A DNA stretch of 64,000 nt, taken from the NCBI RefSeq assembly GCF_001625305.1, contig NW_017803954.1, positions 2,486,764-2,550,763 on the forward strand, read 5' to 3'. The notes under the pieces were generated by a model. It was not told the DNA's origin, made no database searches, and saw only the letters and a program-made list of their open reading frames with translations. Position numbers and translations under genes: made by a program. The first letter of the stretch is position 1; the number at the start of each line of letters is the position of its first letter. This DNA is from Branchiostoma belcheri. Lineage: Eukaryota > Chordata > Leptocardii > Amphioxiformes > Branchiostomatidae. Shown piece after piece: positions 12,801 through 32,193 of this stretch.

Positions 12801-15800
12801 TCTTCTCACCACCCATGTGTTATAAACCTACTCTCTATGGACAAATAACACCACAAACCCACAGCTCAACCATTTAGAACAATATGTTCCAGAAAAAAAA
12901 ATGTCAAAAGTTTACAAACTACAGTACTACATGTATGTGGATATTTAAAGAATGATGCAGTGAAATGTAGCCCAACTGGGTCAGAATGTTCATCGCTATG
13001 TAGGCTACAAGCCAAGCAGTAAATACCTGAGGATAAGTTCCCCCGTCCCGCAGGTTACCCCCAAGTCTTGGGCACACAAACCTTGTCAGGAAGATGTTCC
13101 AGCTGATTTAGCCATAAGATGTGCGATCATCTCAGGATTTGTGTTATGAATAAGTACTGCTGTCATTGGATTTTAATTGTTTTGAGAGAATATTCAACAT
13201 CTATAGGTTGAAAGAAGTCAATAATGAAGAACTAATATAGAATGTATTGTCTGGAGAGCTAAGAAGCTAGCCCCTAGAAACATTAGTGGGGTGTTGAAAA
13301 TTGATGGGGGAAGGGAAGGGATTATGTAAGATTAGGAGCTCCACATGGTGCCAATTCATGTTCTGCAGTCTATCTGGCTAGGACCTTTTAATCTTTGGGA
13401 TGTTTGGAAGTTTTGCCCACTCTCACCAATCAAAATGCTACAAGCTAGATTTCCACAAATCTCAGAACTTACTCCCTATCTTTTCACTACCCATGTTTTC
13501 CCACATAATAAAGTGAATGCTGTCATGTAATGAAATGAGATACAGCATATATAGGAAGCTCCAGGTATGCGTTCCGGCCGAGCCATGTAAACACGTCATA
13601 CTCCGCAGCGCCCCTTTTTGGCCAATTGGGCGTGAGGAACCGCCGTTACCACGCAAACACGCCACGGACAGACACGTCTCTCTTAGGGGAAGCGATGTGC
13701 CTTGCTCTGGGTGTGAAGAAAAAGGTGTTAAAATGCTGTAGAGAACGTTCCGGATGTAAGCGACACCTTCGACAGAGCAAACATGTTTTAATGCTGAAGG
13801 CTTGGTCAGTGATCTTAGTAAATTGGTGGAGCTAACCATTTTGGATTCTGGGGACCTGATTGAAAGCCTTTGGTTATCAAACATTTAAATTCAGACATTT
13901 TAAAAAACAAACAAATGTGAAAACAGATTAATGACTGCGTGGCATTTTTCCTGCTTGCTCTTCAATTTGTTTTGTTTTTTTGGTGCAGAACTTGAGTTTT
14001 GCAGCTTCATTGAATCATTTCATGTCATCAACAATGGAGGCTTCTCAATATTTCAGTTTTAGCATACATTTTGACACCTATCCTATTTTCTTTAGAGTGG
14101 GTGAGTGAGAGTGAATAAATAAATAAATATGTTTTGGAGTATGATTTCAGTATTGATGCATGGTCACTGTATTGTCAATGACTATGTTAGTGTCAAAAGT
14201 CATTAGAGCCAAAAGTTATAAGAACTGTGGTGCAAGTGACGGGACTGGAGCACTGGACATTGGTTTGGTCCAGGCATCTTGGTACTCTGGCCAGAAGGTC
14301 TTTGTGTTGTCTCGTTCTGCTGATGGTCACTCTGCACAGGGACACATTCCAAGGAACTTATGACTCGACATGGGAACTGCAGCTGAATGTTGAGGTGGAT
14401 AAATGTTAATTAGGGTCACCTGTAAGTTAGTTTAGTTGGGGGGTGCACGTGGGGTGCAGGTAAGGGCTAGAAAAAAAATCCAGAATGTTAGCAACTATCA
14501 AGGCTAGATTTTAACTGGTCATTGTGTCATTTAATCTACTCCGATAAATAAGTTTTACAAGTGTGCCCCATCTTGCAAATTCATTTTTACACAAGTTTTT
14601 ACACTTAAGAGTTTGTCTATGGACAGGGCATCTGAACTTCTCAAAACTGTCCATTGTACATGTACCTGTCACCACATATGGTCAGACTTGGTGTGAAATG
14701 CCAGACTGAAATAGGTGGGGGGCAAGCTACTTTTCTGCCTTGCATGAAGGGTGCTGAAGTGTCTGTGAAACCTCTGTCCCCTTAAGACATTCCCAAGTGA
14801 TCTGGTGACACTGTAAGAGGTGTTGAGGTATTGTACTTCTTGTAGAACCTTGCACTTCCTCTTTGGATTACTTAACTTGTGGGAAAGTCTTAGAAGACCG
14901 GACATGTTCTGCCATGGGCAGAAGGTGCTGAAGTGTTGTTCTTGAACTAATGCCTTTTCTGTTGGGCTAAGGACTTTCCGTTCTCTACAAGAACAAAGGG
15001 TCTTTGTTATGTGAATCCAATCTTCCCTCAACAAACATAAGGGTGTTTTAACACCAACCTGTTTGAATGTTTGAGCAATACAGAATCCCATCATTGGGTG
15101 AAGGTTAGAGAAAGAGTTGAAAGTATACTAAATATAGTCATCTAATATGTTGAATCCATATTTGCTTGGATGTTCAGCATAAAGAGTTTGTTGTATTTGG
15201 TTGATTCAGTTGTAAATAATGTGTAAATCTTCCCTGCAAATCAGGTCTTAACAAAAGGCATGTGAAGTAACACCACCTGCACAGAGTCTATGATGGAACA
15301 TGGCATATATATATCAGTAACTAACTGTTGATTCCCAAACTCCAAAGGCTTGGTGGAAAAAGGAAATGTCATTAATTACTACCCTGTGGTCCAGTTGTAC
15401 ATGTATAACCTTCCAGTGCAGTGTGATACGCAATGTGGAGTTTCCAAGGCTGAAGATGGTCTCATGCTTAATTGAGTTATCTGAGAACCCTTCAGAGCTA
15501 CTTTGCCACCATGATAGTGAAAACAATAACCTGCCAGAGTCGTGCATTTGGCGGACTCAAGCGGCTTTTCCACGGGTATTTTGTGGTCCTTCTCCAGACA
15601 ATCCACTTACCACAGAGGAAGTTTGGACAGGGAGGCACCCAGGTACGTGTCCCGCCTTTCTCACCTGGTGGCAAGAAGGAATGTAAGGAGAACACACCCT
15701 CCTGAAGGAGCTGGCCGAGCAGCATACGTATACCAGCAATCTTGAATGAAAATAAACTCACCTGTTACCAAATTGACTAAAATAACACAATGCTTATATA

Positions 15801-16951
15801 TATACAATGTAAGTTCAAAGGTTTATGACTGGCATTCAGAAGCCTTGTTGGTACAAATTTAGTGAGTGAAAAATATACTTATAGACTATAGTATTTTTTT
15901 ACTTCATGGATTAGGATTTTTTTTCTCATTCTCATTTCTTATTTTGGAAATTAGGTTATAGACTTTTAAGTTGTCCTTCAGTTGACCCCTGTACGTTGTT
16001 ACATACCTTACCTGTGGATCCTAGCTGGACTCACCTGTCCAGACATCTTGGTGCCATCTTCAGCAGTCACCAAATACCAATAATTGAGCTTCTTTTCATC
16101 CCTGGCAGAAGTAAGAGCAGATTAAAACGTAACCTTTAGATTTACCCTTCAGGCCTCAGATCTGACATCAGACGGGCCTTTGTTGTGGTTATGTGGGGGG
16201 ACAGGGAGGAGCCAGAAGTATTTGTCACACGTGCAAATGGGGATCTTACAATCATGATCTGATATTCCTTTTAGCATAGGAAGGGTTTGGAATCCACTGA
16301 ATCTTAGGCATAATGACATTTGTTCCAGTTCTATGATGTACACTGTCAGATACATATAGCTAGATTTATACTTCATCAAATTAGAGGGCTTGCTCAACAT
16401 GGCTATTAAATCCTATGGCATGTAACAAATGACCATATCTGATGGCAGGATGTGATAGAGGTTTATGGGCTGACTACATGTACTTGTATTATTAAGTGCT
16501 CACAGAAAACAGGCTAATGCAGGTCATATTGTACTTGTACTCACTGGAACTTTGAAAGTTGTTACTGTCACAGGAGACATTGGGATTTCTCAGTTACTGT
16601 TTAAGTCTACATTTGTATCACGTATCTAAGAAGATGATAGGTCATTAATTCTTTTCAGGGTAGTAATTACTTGTAAGTCAACATGTAGGTTGTCTTGCCC
16701 ATATTGTTCCTGTAAATGAGCAGTGACCAGGGCCGTGACCTTGCCGTGACCTTGCCTACAGGCCAGGTGCATCGCCTGACCAGGTGGAAGGCATCATGTA
16801 GTCTTTCATCTTACCTGTCTCCACTTCAAATATCTTACCTGTCACAGTGGATAGTTGTGTTAGATGGAGATTGATGACTATTGAAAAGATTGGATAAAAT
16901 GGACATTTTTTTAAATGACAATGAAGTAGAAGCTTTGTAAGTTTGTGGTGG

Positions 16952-17069
16952 TTAGCCTGGGTGCCATTAAGTTTTTTAACCTGGGCTCCCATATTTGATC
17001 CCTGAAAATATTTTGAGGGAGCAAGTATAGGAATCGTGATAAATAGTTATCCGATGGCTCCCAGGTTAG
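16952..17069. mobile_element. Inverted-repeat element, TAGCCTGGGTGCC ends
   Basis: The left part TTAGCCTGGGTGCCAT is the inverse of the right part ATGGCTCCCAGGTTAGG. A second internal ACCTGGGCTCCCAT follows the left end. About 118 bp, noncoding. The same end type appears at 50264-50530. Confidence 0.5.
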
Positions 17070-17391
17070 GTGGTGATGAGATTATCATGATAGAATTTCA
17101 ATAGAAAACTTATAATTAACACAACCAGGTGATAAAGGACTTTTAGAGTGTTAGAGTGTTAAAAAGACATCCTCCTGCATCGCTTCTTCCAATTAACTTT
17201 GCCAAATACCGACCCTTCATTTTCTCCCATTTGTTTTGTCCACACCTGTTTGTTGTGTAAACACCCATGATCTCACCTGCATCCCAGCTGATCTCCCACC
17301 TGTGTCTGTAGTATTTGTCCTCCGTGTGTACACAGGATACCTGTTTCTTAGAAAATCCTCCAGGATCAGGCATCAGTGCGAGTGGAGAAAA

Positions 17392-17655
17392 GTTTGCTTG
17401 CAGATCTTTACACAGTTTGTTGACCGACACAGGTCACTAACTTTTCCCAGGAGAATCTTTGACTAAAATATTTTACCTGCCCCTGAACTTCTGGGATATT
17501 ATAATTTACAAAGCAGTAGTGAATTGATGAACGTTTGCTTGCAGATCTTGACAAAGTTTGTTGATCATTACAGGTCACTTACTTTTCACTGGAGAATTTT
17601 GGACTAAAAGATTTTACTTGCTGCTGAACTTCTGGGATATTATAATTCATAAGGC
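17392..17655 (+). repeat. Tandem duplication, 141-bp period
   Basis: Both copies start GTTTGCTTGCAGATCTT (17392 and 17533) and include CTGAACTTCTGGGATATTAT and then AATT. They differ by scattered substitutions, which points to an old duplication. Confidence 0.75.
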
Positions 17656-20600
17656 TGTATTCATACAAGAGGAGCCATTGTTACTTCAACCTTTTTTCTT
17701 TGTTGAAGTGTTTTGTTTTTCTCACATATGTCAATGATTAAATAAGTCATAGGTTTAAAACAATGTGTACACTACTTGTAGATTCTAATAGGAGGTTGTG
17801 TTATATTACCTGCATTTGCAAGAACAGATGTATCCAATTGCTGCTGTATGCAGCCCATCTACTATTACCCTGCTTGCCTGTGGATGGAATTTTGATGAAG
17901 TTGTAGACTCTGAAGCATAATAAGGTCCAGATGTGCAAAGTCATCAATGCACAGTGCTGTCTAACTGGTATGAAGACATCTCTGAGTTAATTAGGAGAGA
18001 AAAGATAAGATTTTGATAGCTGTTTGTCAGAAATGATTAGGACACCATTAGTCATAGGGCAGATGTGGCAAAGAAAAGTGAAAAGACTACCCATGTTGGC
18101 CATAATGGCATCAAGCCACAGCTGGGTCTATTCATGGCACCTTGAAAACATTATGTAATTGCCATTGGCAGTTCCCCCTATACAGTACCTGATGTAGACT
18201 TTAACGGAAAAGATTGCAAATGGAAAGAGGCTTGAGTATTTCAATTTTGCTTATCAAACAAACCTAGCTGAGTTTACGGTGTGCATGATTTGATATAAAG
18301 TTTTGACAAGAACTTATTTTTATTACATGACGAGTTCTTAGAAGGTCTTTAAAGCTGTTTTCCCCCAGTTCCTAGTACAGGAGATGTAAATTGTCTTCAG
18401 ATAACCAAAGGTTCAGATGTAATCACACTTCTGGGAACACTGTTCCCTGTAATACCACCTTAGGTCACTGACTTGTTTGACCCGTCTGTGGCCCCTAACC
18501 CCTGCAAAATGTGGGGAACCTTCCAACCATACATTCTACCAAACATCAGTGTGGGAATGAAGTAAAGGGTATCTCATAACAAATGATCTTGCTGACAGTA
18601 TTACATGTCAGACATTTCTAGTTGATTATCTGTGGTTTCGTTTGACTCGCAATATGTGAGGAATTTTATCAGACCAGCCAGAACAGTGAGTTACCTGTTG
18701 TCAGCTTGTTGTACCTGCAGACAGGTGAGAAAGGTGAGCCAGATAACATCAGGTCATCTCACCTGGGGGTGATGGCAGCCGGACACACAGTATTTCCATT
18801 AGCCAGCTGGCCTTGGTCACTTCCGATCTTCCAATCTTGATTTTCTGTAGATGCTTGTGTACTGATAAGTAACTGTCAGTAAGAGATCAGTCAGAATAAT
18901 TCTTAGGAAGCATCAGTACCTATCAGTTGCATTACAGTAGTGACAGATAAGCTGCTTTACTGAAATGTTACTGAAACTGTTGGTAACTGATCAGTTGTTG
19001 ACAGTCACATTTCAGTACTGGTGGTTTGGTTAGGGTACACTCTAAGTCACTGAAATGAGATTGGACCAAATACTCTCAATCTGATTTAAGTGACTAGTGA
19101 AGCCTGCACTGCCATATGCTGAAAATCTGTGTACAGCAGTTGGTTCAGGTGTTAAGATGCGCTTAAGAATAAGAGACTTAGAGGATTACAGATTCTTATC
19201 ACTGTGGCTTTTGAGCTTACTCTGTAACACTTTGATCTAGGAACAGACTCAGGACCTTCATGCTAAAATATCCGTTGTAGTTTGTTATGTCTCCAGGTAC
19301 TAAGCAATACAGGGTCAAACTTAAAATGCCAAATTACCCTAATGTTTTTGATAATCATCCTTTTCAAATATAATGTTCAACAGAGCAAAAATCTGAGGTG
19401 TACCTTGGCCCATGCACACCCAAACACTTGAAAAATCAGAGGTTCATTATAGTAAACAAAATTTGTTTGGAACTTTCTGGTCACTGTGAAAGGATTGAGC
19501 CTGTAAATAGTAGAGGGATTGAAGGGCTATTTTGATACCATTTGCTAATAAGTCAGTAGTATTAAGTCCATTAAAGCAACAATACCTGCACCCATTGATG
19601 ATCATGGTTTGATGCATTCCAGACTTTTAAGTCTTAAGACCTTAACACCTGGCACAGGTGAGCCCAGACAGATTTCTCACCTGGCTTTTCCTTTATACTT
19701 GCCCTAAAGGCTCCTTTGTCCCCCTGAGATTATGTTGATTTTTGCCCCCTCTATTGGCTATTGTTTACCTCAACACCTTACTTGCTTCCAAAAATGTCCT
19801 CTCTCTTTGTGTAAAGCACTGCAATAATATGTATATTATGAGGGCAATAAGATTGAATTGTAGCTTTGGCTTTGGCAACCCATTACAGGCAAAGTGTGTT
19901 TTTTCATCTGAAAACATATCTTGAATATCTTCGACAAGCAGCTTTTCACAATTCTGTCGAATGTGTTCAGACTGACAATTTAACAGTAAAACAGTCTTGA
20001 TAGGGATCTCCAAGCATTTCGTCATTTTGCTTTCTCATACACAAGCACCTTTCTTCAAGTTTCTTTAGACCCATGCCAAACCAAAACACAGAAATCCGTA
20101 GCTTCAGGGGTGTGGACGATTTTATGCTCCATGTTTTTCTGTCAATCATGTGGTAGAAAGAAAGGTGATTCCATTGATTTACAACAAGAATTCGGTACAG
20201 TAATGAGTCCCATTCATCGCAGAAGGTGACAAGATTTATTCAGAATTGGTTTGAAGTAGACTAAGTGTCTCTGGTGGTGGCTGGTCAGCAATACCAAGGA
20301 ATGTTAATCATTTATAAATATATACATAGTAGAAAATGTCTACCATAGAAAAAGTATACAATGTACACTACAGTGCAAAACCAGTCATCACATGTGTTCA
20401 CCACTATGTCATGGATAATCATGTACTTATTGTCATGTTCCTGAGATAAACCTGTGGGACTCTACAGGTGCCTTACAGCAAAACATTTGTACTGATTGCA
20501 GATGTAACTGGGAACAATACACTCCAAAGAGTTAACAATTATGATTGACAACAAATATGCAGAATCAAGCACAGACTGGTACATGCATGGAATTCCTGCA

Positions 20601-21260
20601 AGTTTAAAGAAAATGGAAAAGGATTAACCCTGTTTTTGAAGCAATTTCTGCCTGACTTTTCAAACTGTGAGGGTAAGAAACTGGAGACCACGATGGCCTG
20701 AGGCCTGGAGACTTCCTTTAATAGACAGAAGGTGTGCCGCTTCCTTTGTAGACCGACTGGTGCCAGTCTTGACAAGATGATGGAAAAAATGAAGGCATTT
20801 AAGGTGGAATCAAAGACATTAAGATTCATTAGGACGGGCTCATTTGACAACTTAAAAATAGATTCAAATAAGAGATATCTGAAATATTGTGTTGAAAAAA
20901 GAAAACTTGATAACTCTCAAGTCAGTTCCAGATAGATACACTAGCTACTAAAAGCATGTTGAGTACCAATCTGCTTGGGTGGCTTTTCCTAATTAAGAAG
21001 TTTGCCCTTCAATTGAACAGAAAACTGGCCACTTACATACTTTACGGAAATGTCTTTCTTCATTACTTTCCATTGGGGAATTTTTGTAGCCTAATGGGAT
21101 GTCTTAGGAGTTTTTGTACTTCCATAAAGAACTGTTAATTGCTTGAAGAATTGTCCAATCTTAAAGTATCGTTTTACTATCATACAGTAAATGGTTCGAA
21201 CTTCGAAGAAATGTTGTACATGTAAATGTAAGCATTTAGATGGTGCAGCTGAAGCAACTA

Positions 21261-21611
21261 CAGGGCTTGAAATACTGGATGAATATGCTACACCTTATTG
21301 CAGGTGAAGTTGAAGCTGTGCGGGTATTTCTGATGTCTACTTGCACCTAAGCTGCACTTCTCCTTGTATTGGGTTTATATATACAGGAAGGTGTAGGTGG
21401 ATTTTTATTTGCTGCATTGACTGCACTGACCACCTATGGAGTATAGGAAATACATGTAACAGCAATGGTTTTTGAACAGCTTTTAGCATGATCCATACTT
21501 CCTAAATTCTGAGCCGTGTAGGTAAAATTTGTCTGGTGTAGGTAAATTTTCAATGTTACCTGCATCAGTGCAGAGTAATGAGTTGCGCAGAAAAATGTAT
21601 TTCGAGCCCTG
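21261..21611. mobile_element. hAT-like MITE, copy 1 (CAGGGCTTGAAATAC ends)
   Basis: The left end is CAGGGCTTGAAATAC and the right end GTATTTCGAGCCCTG, an inverted pair with one mismatch. The interior (about 21430-21560, including CTATGGAGTATA and CCTAAATTCTGAGCC) matches the copy at 59526. Flanking bases AACTA and AAGTT are only a weak target duplication. No coding capacity. Confidence 0.65.
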
Positions 21612-24518
21612 AAGTTTTTCTGACATTGTGCACATGTCAGGAAAACTTTACCTGTTGAACACAAGATGAGCTCCCACCTGTGCTGTCCCTCTCTGTGAGT
21701 CACCTCACCTCAGGTGATGGGACTATAATAACACCTTTTGCCTTCCGCACAGGAATAGGTGGTCTTTAGAAGTCACCCCTACCCTGGACAACCTGTAATT
21801 TTAAGCGGGTTGTGCTTTGATGTTTTGATGTTGGAGCCAATAGGTCACCAACCTGAGTGAAGTCACAGAATTGAGCTAAAACAATTGTGTTTTTCATGCA
21901 GGTATCAAGCACATTTTCTGTTAATCAACCTTATAGAAATATACTCTGTAATGTCCAAGCAGTACTTTTGGTTTTGCTGACCAAAAAGGATGTTACGACG
22001 TTCAACGACGATGTAGTTTTTCGACGTTCTTTTATATGGTTCTGATAGTGTTAGTTTGTCATCAAGTCATAATCACAAAAGTGTTGAAAAATTACAAGTC
22101 ATCAGCCAGAGATTAGTAGAGGAAGGTAAACCAGGTATTAAAGGTTGTTTGGAGCTACACATTGTAAACAGATCACTGTAGACTACTTTAGACTAGAAGC
22201 AAGAGGTGGCAAGGAGGTCTTGTGGGTTGTTGTTGTTGACTCTGAAGGTTCTGTGTTCTAATCCCTGGCAGGCCTACGTGTTGTGGGTTTGTTTTTGCAT
22301 TTGCTTTGTTATATTCTACAGTATTCACACCATGAGTGACCCAATTCTGTTATGACTTTCCACGTGATCATTGATTAATGGCAATCTGAAATAATTTGAC
22401 TTAGACATCCGGTACAACCAAGGTCTCATTGATACAACTTTACACTTTTGGAGATCCTAATAACTGGTTATCACTATATCAGGCCTGTGTTTGTGCATTA
22501 TGAGATTCATATCATTTGGAATTCTCTGCTGTTTTGGGTGCATTTTTCCCATCACCTCAGTGCCCTTAAGTATGAAACTCTGTATGTCGGCTCATTCCTT
22601 TGTTCTTTCAAAGGTGCTAATTATCTCATCAAAGTAGGAAGAAAAGAAATCCCCACTAATTAGAGTGCTTGTATTTTGAATTGATTGATCCTTATTCTTA
22701 TCAATGAAATGAGTATATGCTAAACCACACGGCGAACATCAAACAGTTTTTTTTTTCAAAAGGCAAAGTGGGAAGTTGCAAAACAATGTCCACACCACCA
22801 TCCTTGCTCTTTACATTATTATGTATACATTGTTGATGTACCCTTGTCTTTGACAAGTTTTGTCCCACTTTTCATCCAGACAAAGCAGAGACATGTTGCT
22901 GGTTTACCTGTGCACATACTTCTTTCGTGTTAGCATGTCAGCACTATTCTACCGCTCAGTATCCACAACAAAAACGCTTACAAACCTTTCATTCAGCGGC
23001 TACACCGGTGGTCCATTTGTTAGCCTGTAGATTGTTTACATGATAAGGTCGCAGGCATGCAGACTGTGGCCTTCCTGTGTCTGCACTTGAACTAGGCTGG
23101 TTTGTATAGAAGTCTGATAACAAGTAATACACAAGCACTTGAACTGTAAAGTGTTACCAGGGTTTTCCTGACTTCTTGAGTAAGAGATCATTGGGCAGAT
23201 AGTGCCCTGTGGAAATTGTACCAACCTACATTTGTACAGTGATTGTTGTAACATCACAACTACTTATAAGTTATAATGAAGGGATTTTTATCCCTACATA
23301 CATGTAAATTCAAACCTGGCAGGCTGTGAATCCTTCATCATTTAAGTGCATTTTTAGATTAATATGTAGATATGACACGTTGACTCATAACTTACAGGAC
23401 CATTGGCCATCAAGTATGTTTATGTCATTTAGAAAGTCGTAACATTTTTGGAGGCCTAAGTCAGGAAACACGAAACTACTTAAAGCTTGATGTGCATATG
23501 GCCAGTAAGGAACCAATATATACTTTTGTGATGCCAGTTATGTTACATCTACAAACACCTATTGTAACAGTACAGAATGACTTCTTGAAAATTCAGATTA
23601 ACCTTTGATTTGTAGCTGTAGTTATCATGATTAGACAATTGTGTCATTGAAGGTCAGTTACCTTGAGTCACTGAGTATAGGTCTGCTAAACAGAGGTAGC
23701 AGTCAGTTCCAGGTGGTTAGTTTCATTTCTTTTGAACCTATGAATGTTTATCCTTATCAGCAGACTGATTACAACTGTGAAAGGATAGTATTCGTCTGGT
23801 GTTGGAATTTGGGATTTAAAAGTGTAACCTACATACATGTATGTATCTTGAATGACCTGTATGTCCTGTCTTTATGGTACCAGTAGGAGAAAGCACTGAC
23901 CCTGCAAGCCCCAGTACTATTACTTTCTCACATATTTCCTTAAATGCCTACCATCCAACTGTTTCAAGTTGAAAGGCTGTTTGGGGGAAGTTTTTTCTGT
24001 AAGGGCTGAACAGTTACTGGCCCAGAGTGACCTAAACTTCAAAACACACTTAGAGTCTTTTGGAGTCCCTTCAAGCGCACATGTACCTGTTATGGCAGAC
24101 ACATGCCTGGGGGCAGGGCATTTAATATTACAATCTAGTGGATTGTCTTGGAGCCCTGGAACATGGATAAAGTAGTTGTTCAACCAAACTTACTTGTCTT
24201 GTGCAGTTCCATTGGTAGCCAACAGGTGGCAGTTGTGCATGATCAAGAATGCAACTGTTCATGTACACAATGTACTTGGGGAAAAAAGTGTAGAAAAGTT
24301 GAAAGCAATGTTCCATTGAAAAAAAGACAGAGCTACAGTAGAATTTACCATCGTAAGCATCGTAAGGATTTTGAAATCTTTTCCTTACGCTAACTCTGTG
24401 AATTGCTTTAGGCTGCTCTCTTGTTTACCACTACAATAATAGATGTTAACTTTGTGATTACAAGTTTCGTTTTCCTGTCATATGAAATGGTTAAGTCAGT
24501 ATTTGTATCTTGCTGCAG

Positions 24519-30234
<5,716 letters not shown>

Positions 30235-31690
30235 AGTACCTGCACTGACCTACAGGGGGAGCTGCTGATATGGCTAGATGGCTCTGAACGAAACAGTTAA
30301 CAAGTTACTGTGTTAATGGTTCCCAGCTGGTTTGGACTTAAGACCTGATTTTCACAATTCCATTTTTAAGGAAACCAATCAGGCAATTAAAGATCAAATT
30401 AATTTACATAGATAAAAGAAAAATGTAACTATATCTTTAGACTAATACCTTATAGTAGAAAGCTCACTACAAGGTCAAAACCAGTTCAAATGCCATCTTA
30501 GTAATGTACTCTTAAGTACATTAACTTAATTCTATGTTGTTTCACAAGTGGTATTCAAGAAAGAACAATTTGATATATGGCAAGTTGGTGACTTAGAGGA
30601 AATGTGAGAGAGGTACTGTGATGACTGCGCTCCAAAAGATTTGACTGGACTCCTTGAACAAGACTTTGTGAACACATTAACATTAAGTTTTTTATCATAA
30701 GATGTAACGCTATATTGAATGTGACCAACACTTATGTAAATATTTATTATGTTCTATAGTAACTAAATACTCTGTTGCATCTTGTGTATGTATGAATGCT
30801 GAGTTGTATATTGTTTAAGCTTTGTGTCAATCATTAGAAAAGGTTGAACAATGTTTGTTGTCATGCCTGTTTGTAAATCTGTTGCAGTGGTTAAGACTCA
30901 GCAAGAATGACTGGTAGTCCTACATGTATACTGTAAAATTCACTTGTCAGATGTTCATCATGAGTACTAGTAGTGTTTTCACATTTGTTGGTACCTTCTA
31001 TTTTTAAAATTTATTCCATTTGCAAGACCCAATTATCTCACTACTATATTGTTCCAAGAGTCAGTACACTATCTAAGCTGTTAGAATAAAATATGGTATT
31101 ACCAAGATATTTAATTAAGATTTATGATTAAGAAAGGACTTGCAGATTAGTATTATTACACATTCTAACATTTGTGTTAAGTCCTTGTGCAATATGTGTG
31201 CCATTAAACTAACAAGAGCTCCTGTAGCTTTTCTCTTAGTTAAGCATTAGTTAGTCAAAATGAGGTCTAGTCTGGGCCAGATACATAATGGTACAAAAAC
31301 ATTTTGGAAGTAATGTTTAAAAAAAGAATGCCCAAAAAGTAATGAAAGAGCATATTCTTCTTCTCCTTGTGTCTGCATGTACATAAAGATCCAAAGTCTC
31401 CTGGGGATTTGTTTATAATTTTGCTCTGAGAAGCAGCTCTAAGACTGATGTCCTCTTCATTTTGTATCTCCAAAGAAATAAATCCATACAGCCTTAAATG
31501 TGCCATACATGTGGTCAGGGTTTCGTATTTTGGATATAAGGACAGTCACTGAAACAATTATTGCAGTATTTGTAGTGTGAAACTGTACTTTTGTAAATTT
31601 GTATTTTCATTCTCAATACCCTTTTATATTTATGAATGTACAGTTGCTATCTGATTACAAACCCTCAATAAAGCAGGTATTGTCATAGCA
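30235..31690 (+). other. 3' UTR of the ABTB-like gene with alternative poly(A) signals
   Basis: AT-rich sequence without a coding exon follows the TGA. Candidate polyadenylation signals are AATAAA at 31085-31090, ATTAAA at 31203-31208, AATAAA at 31477-31482 and AATAAA at 31667-31672. The last is followed by a TG- and T-rich tract (31681-31710), the usual downstream element, so I place the main 3' end near 31690. The UTR is about 1.45 kb. An ATTTA-type sequence occurs near 30741. The exact cleavage site is not determined. Confidence 0.6.
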
Positions 31691-32193
31691 TGTTGTATTC
31701 TTTTATATTTGAGCTTCAAACTAGCTGTTAACAATATACTATGTAGTAGGATCCGAATTCTTCCCTTACTTTTGAGCCCAATGAAGGCCCCAATGAAGGG
31801 CGGCCCACATCAATGTTTGTACAACATAGAAAAAGTTGTAGAATTTAGAAATGCAGAAAAAGCCACAAAACCGACACACCAGGCTGATCCATCTGGCATG
31901 AAATTTCAGAGGTCACATTTTAACAATTTTCCTAGAATAATTTCTCTGTATAAAGAGGACTTACTCACGTCGTAAGCAAGCATCAAACAGCATCTTCCGC
32001 CAGTATCAGACAGGGTATCATCAGTTTACTTTGCTGCATTACAAGCAACAATCGCTAGAGTGCGCCCGTGATGCGGAAGTGACTGCCTTAACCAGGTGAC
32101 CCTTGACACATGTTGCGTCTGCACATCTTCATGGGGTAGAAAACATCGTCTTGTGATCCTCACGGGACAAATTAATTAACCAATCGGGAACCG
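31691..32193. promoter_or_regulatory. Intergenic region and probable promoter side of the small secreted gene
   Basis: This is about 500 bp between the probable end of the ABTB-like transcript and the first ATG of the next gene. The right half (about 32040-32193) is GC- and CpG-richer than the left and contains no obvious TATA box. An in-frame stop at 32173-32175 precedes the ATG at 32194. The transcription start is not visible from sequence. Confidence 0.35.

Larger units (their letters stand above)
1..24518. other. Noncoding stretch upstream of the first visible ABTB exon
   Basis: I see no exon here that I can support. Open frames are short, lack recognisable domains and are mostly unflanked by good splice sites. 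The first visible ABTB exon starts inside a codon, so its upstream partner lies further left. The N-terminal region missing from that gene is several hundred residues in vertebrate relatives and would have shown up as a long frame, so it probably lies before base 1. This stretch is therefore best read as a large intron, possibly with intergenic DNA. It holds inverted-repeat elements at 6696-6829, 16952-17069 and 21261-21611, tandem duplications at 3933, 5930 and 17392, an imperfect palindrome at 1869-1976, and GC-richer blocks near 3000-3190, 5420-5660, 13560-13760 and 15480-15720. Confidence 0.6.

Noticed and set aside
13462-13884. 140-codon open frame on the minus strand
   Set aside because: It overlaps two competing plus-strand frames over the CpG-rich block and matches no family I know.
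14669-15094. 141-codon open frame on the minus strand
   Set aside because: It has no domain and no supporting splice or promoter context.
22200-22280. Possible tRNA gene or SINE head (GTGTTCTAATCCC T-arm-like)
   Set aside because: The A box and acceptor stem are not recognisable and the T loop is non-canonical. At most it is a very degraded SINE remnant.
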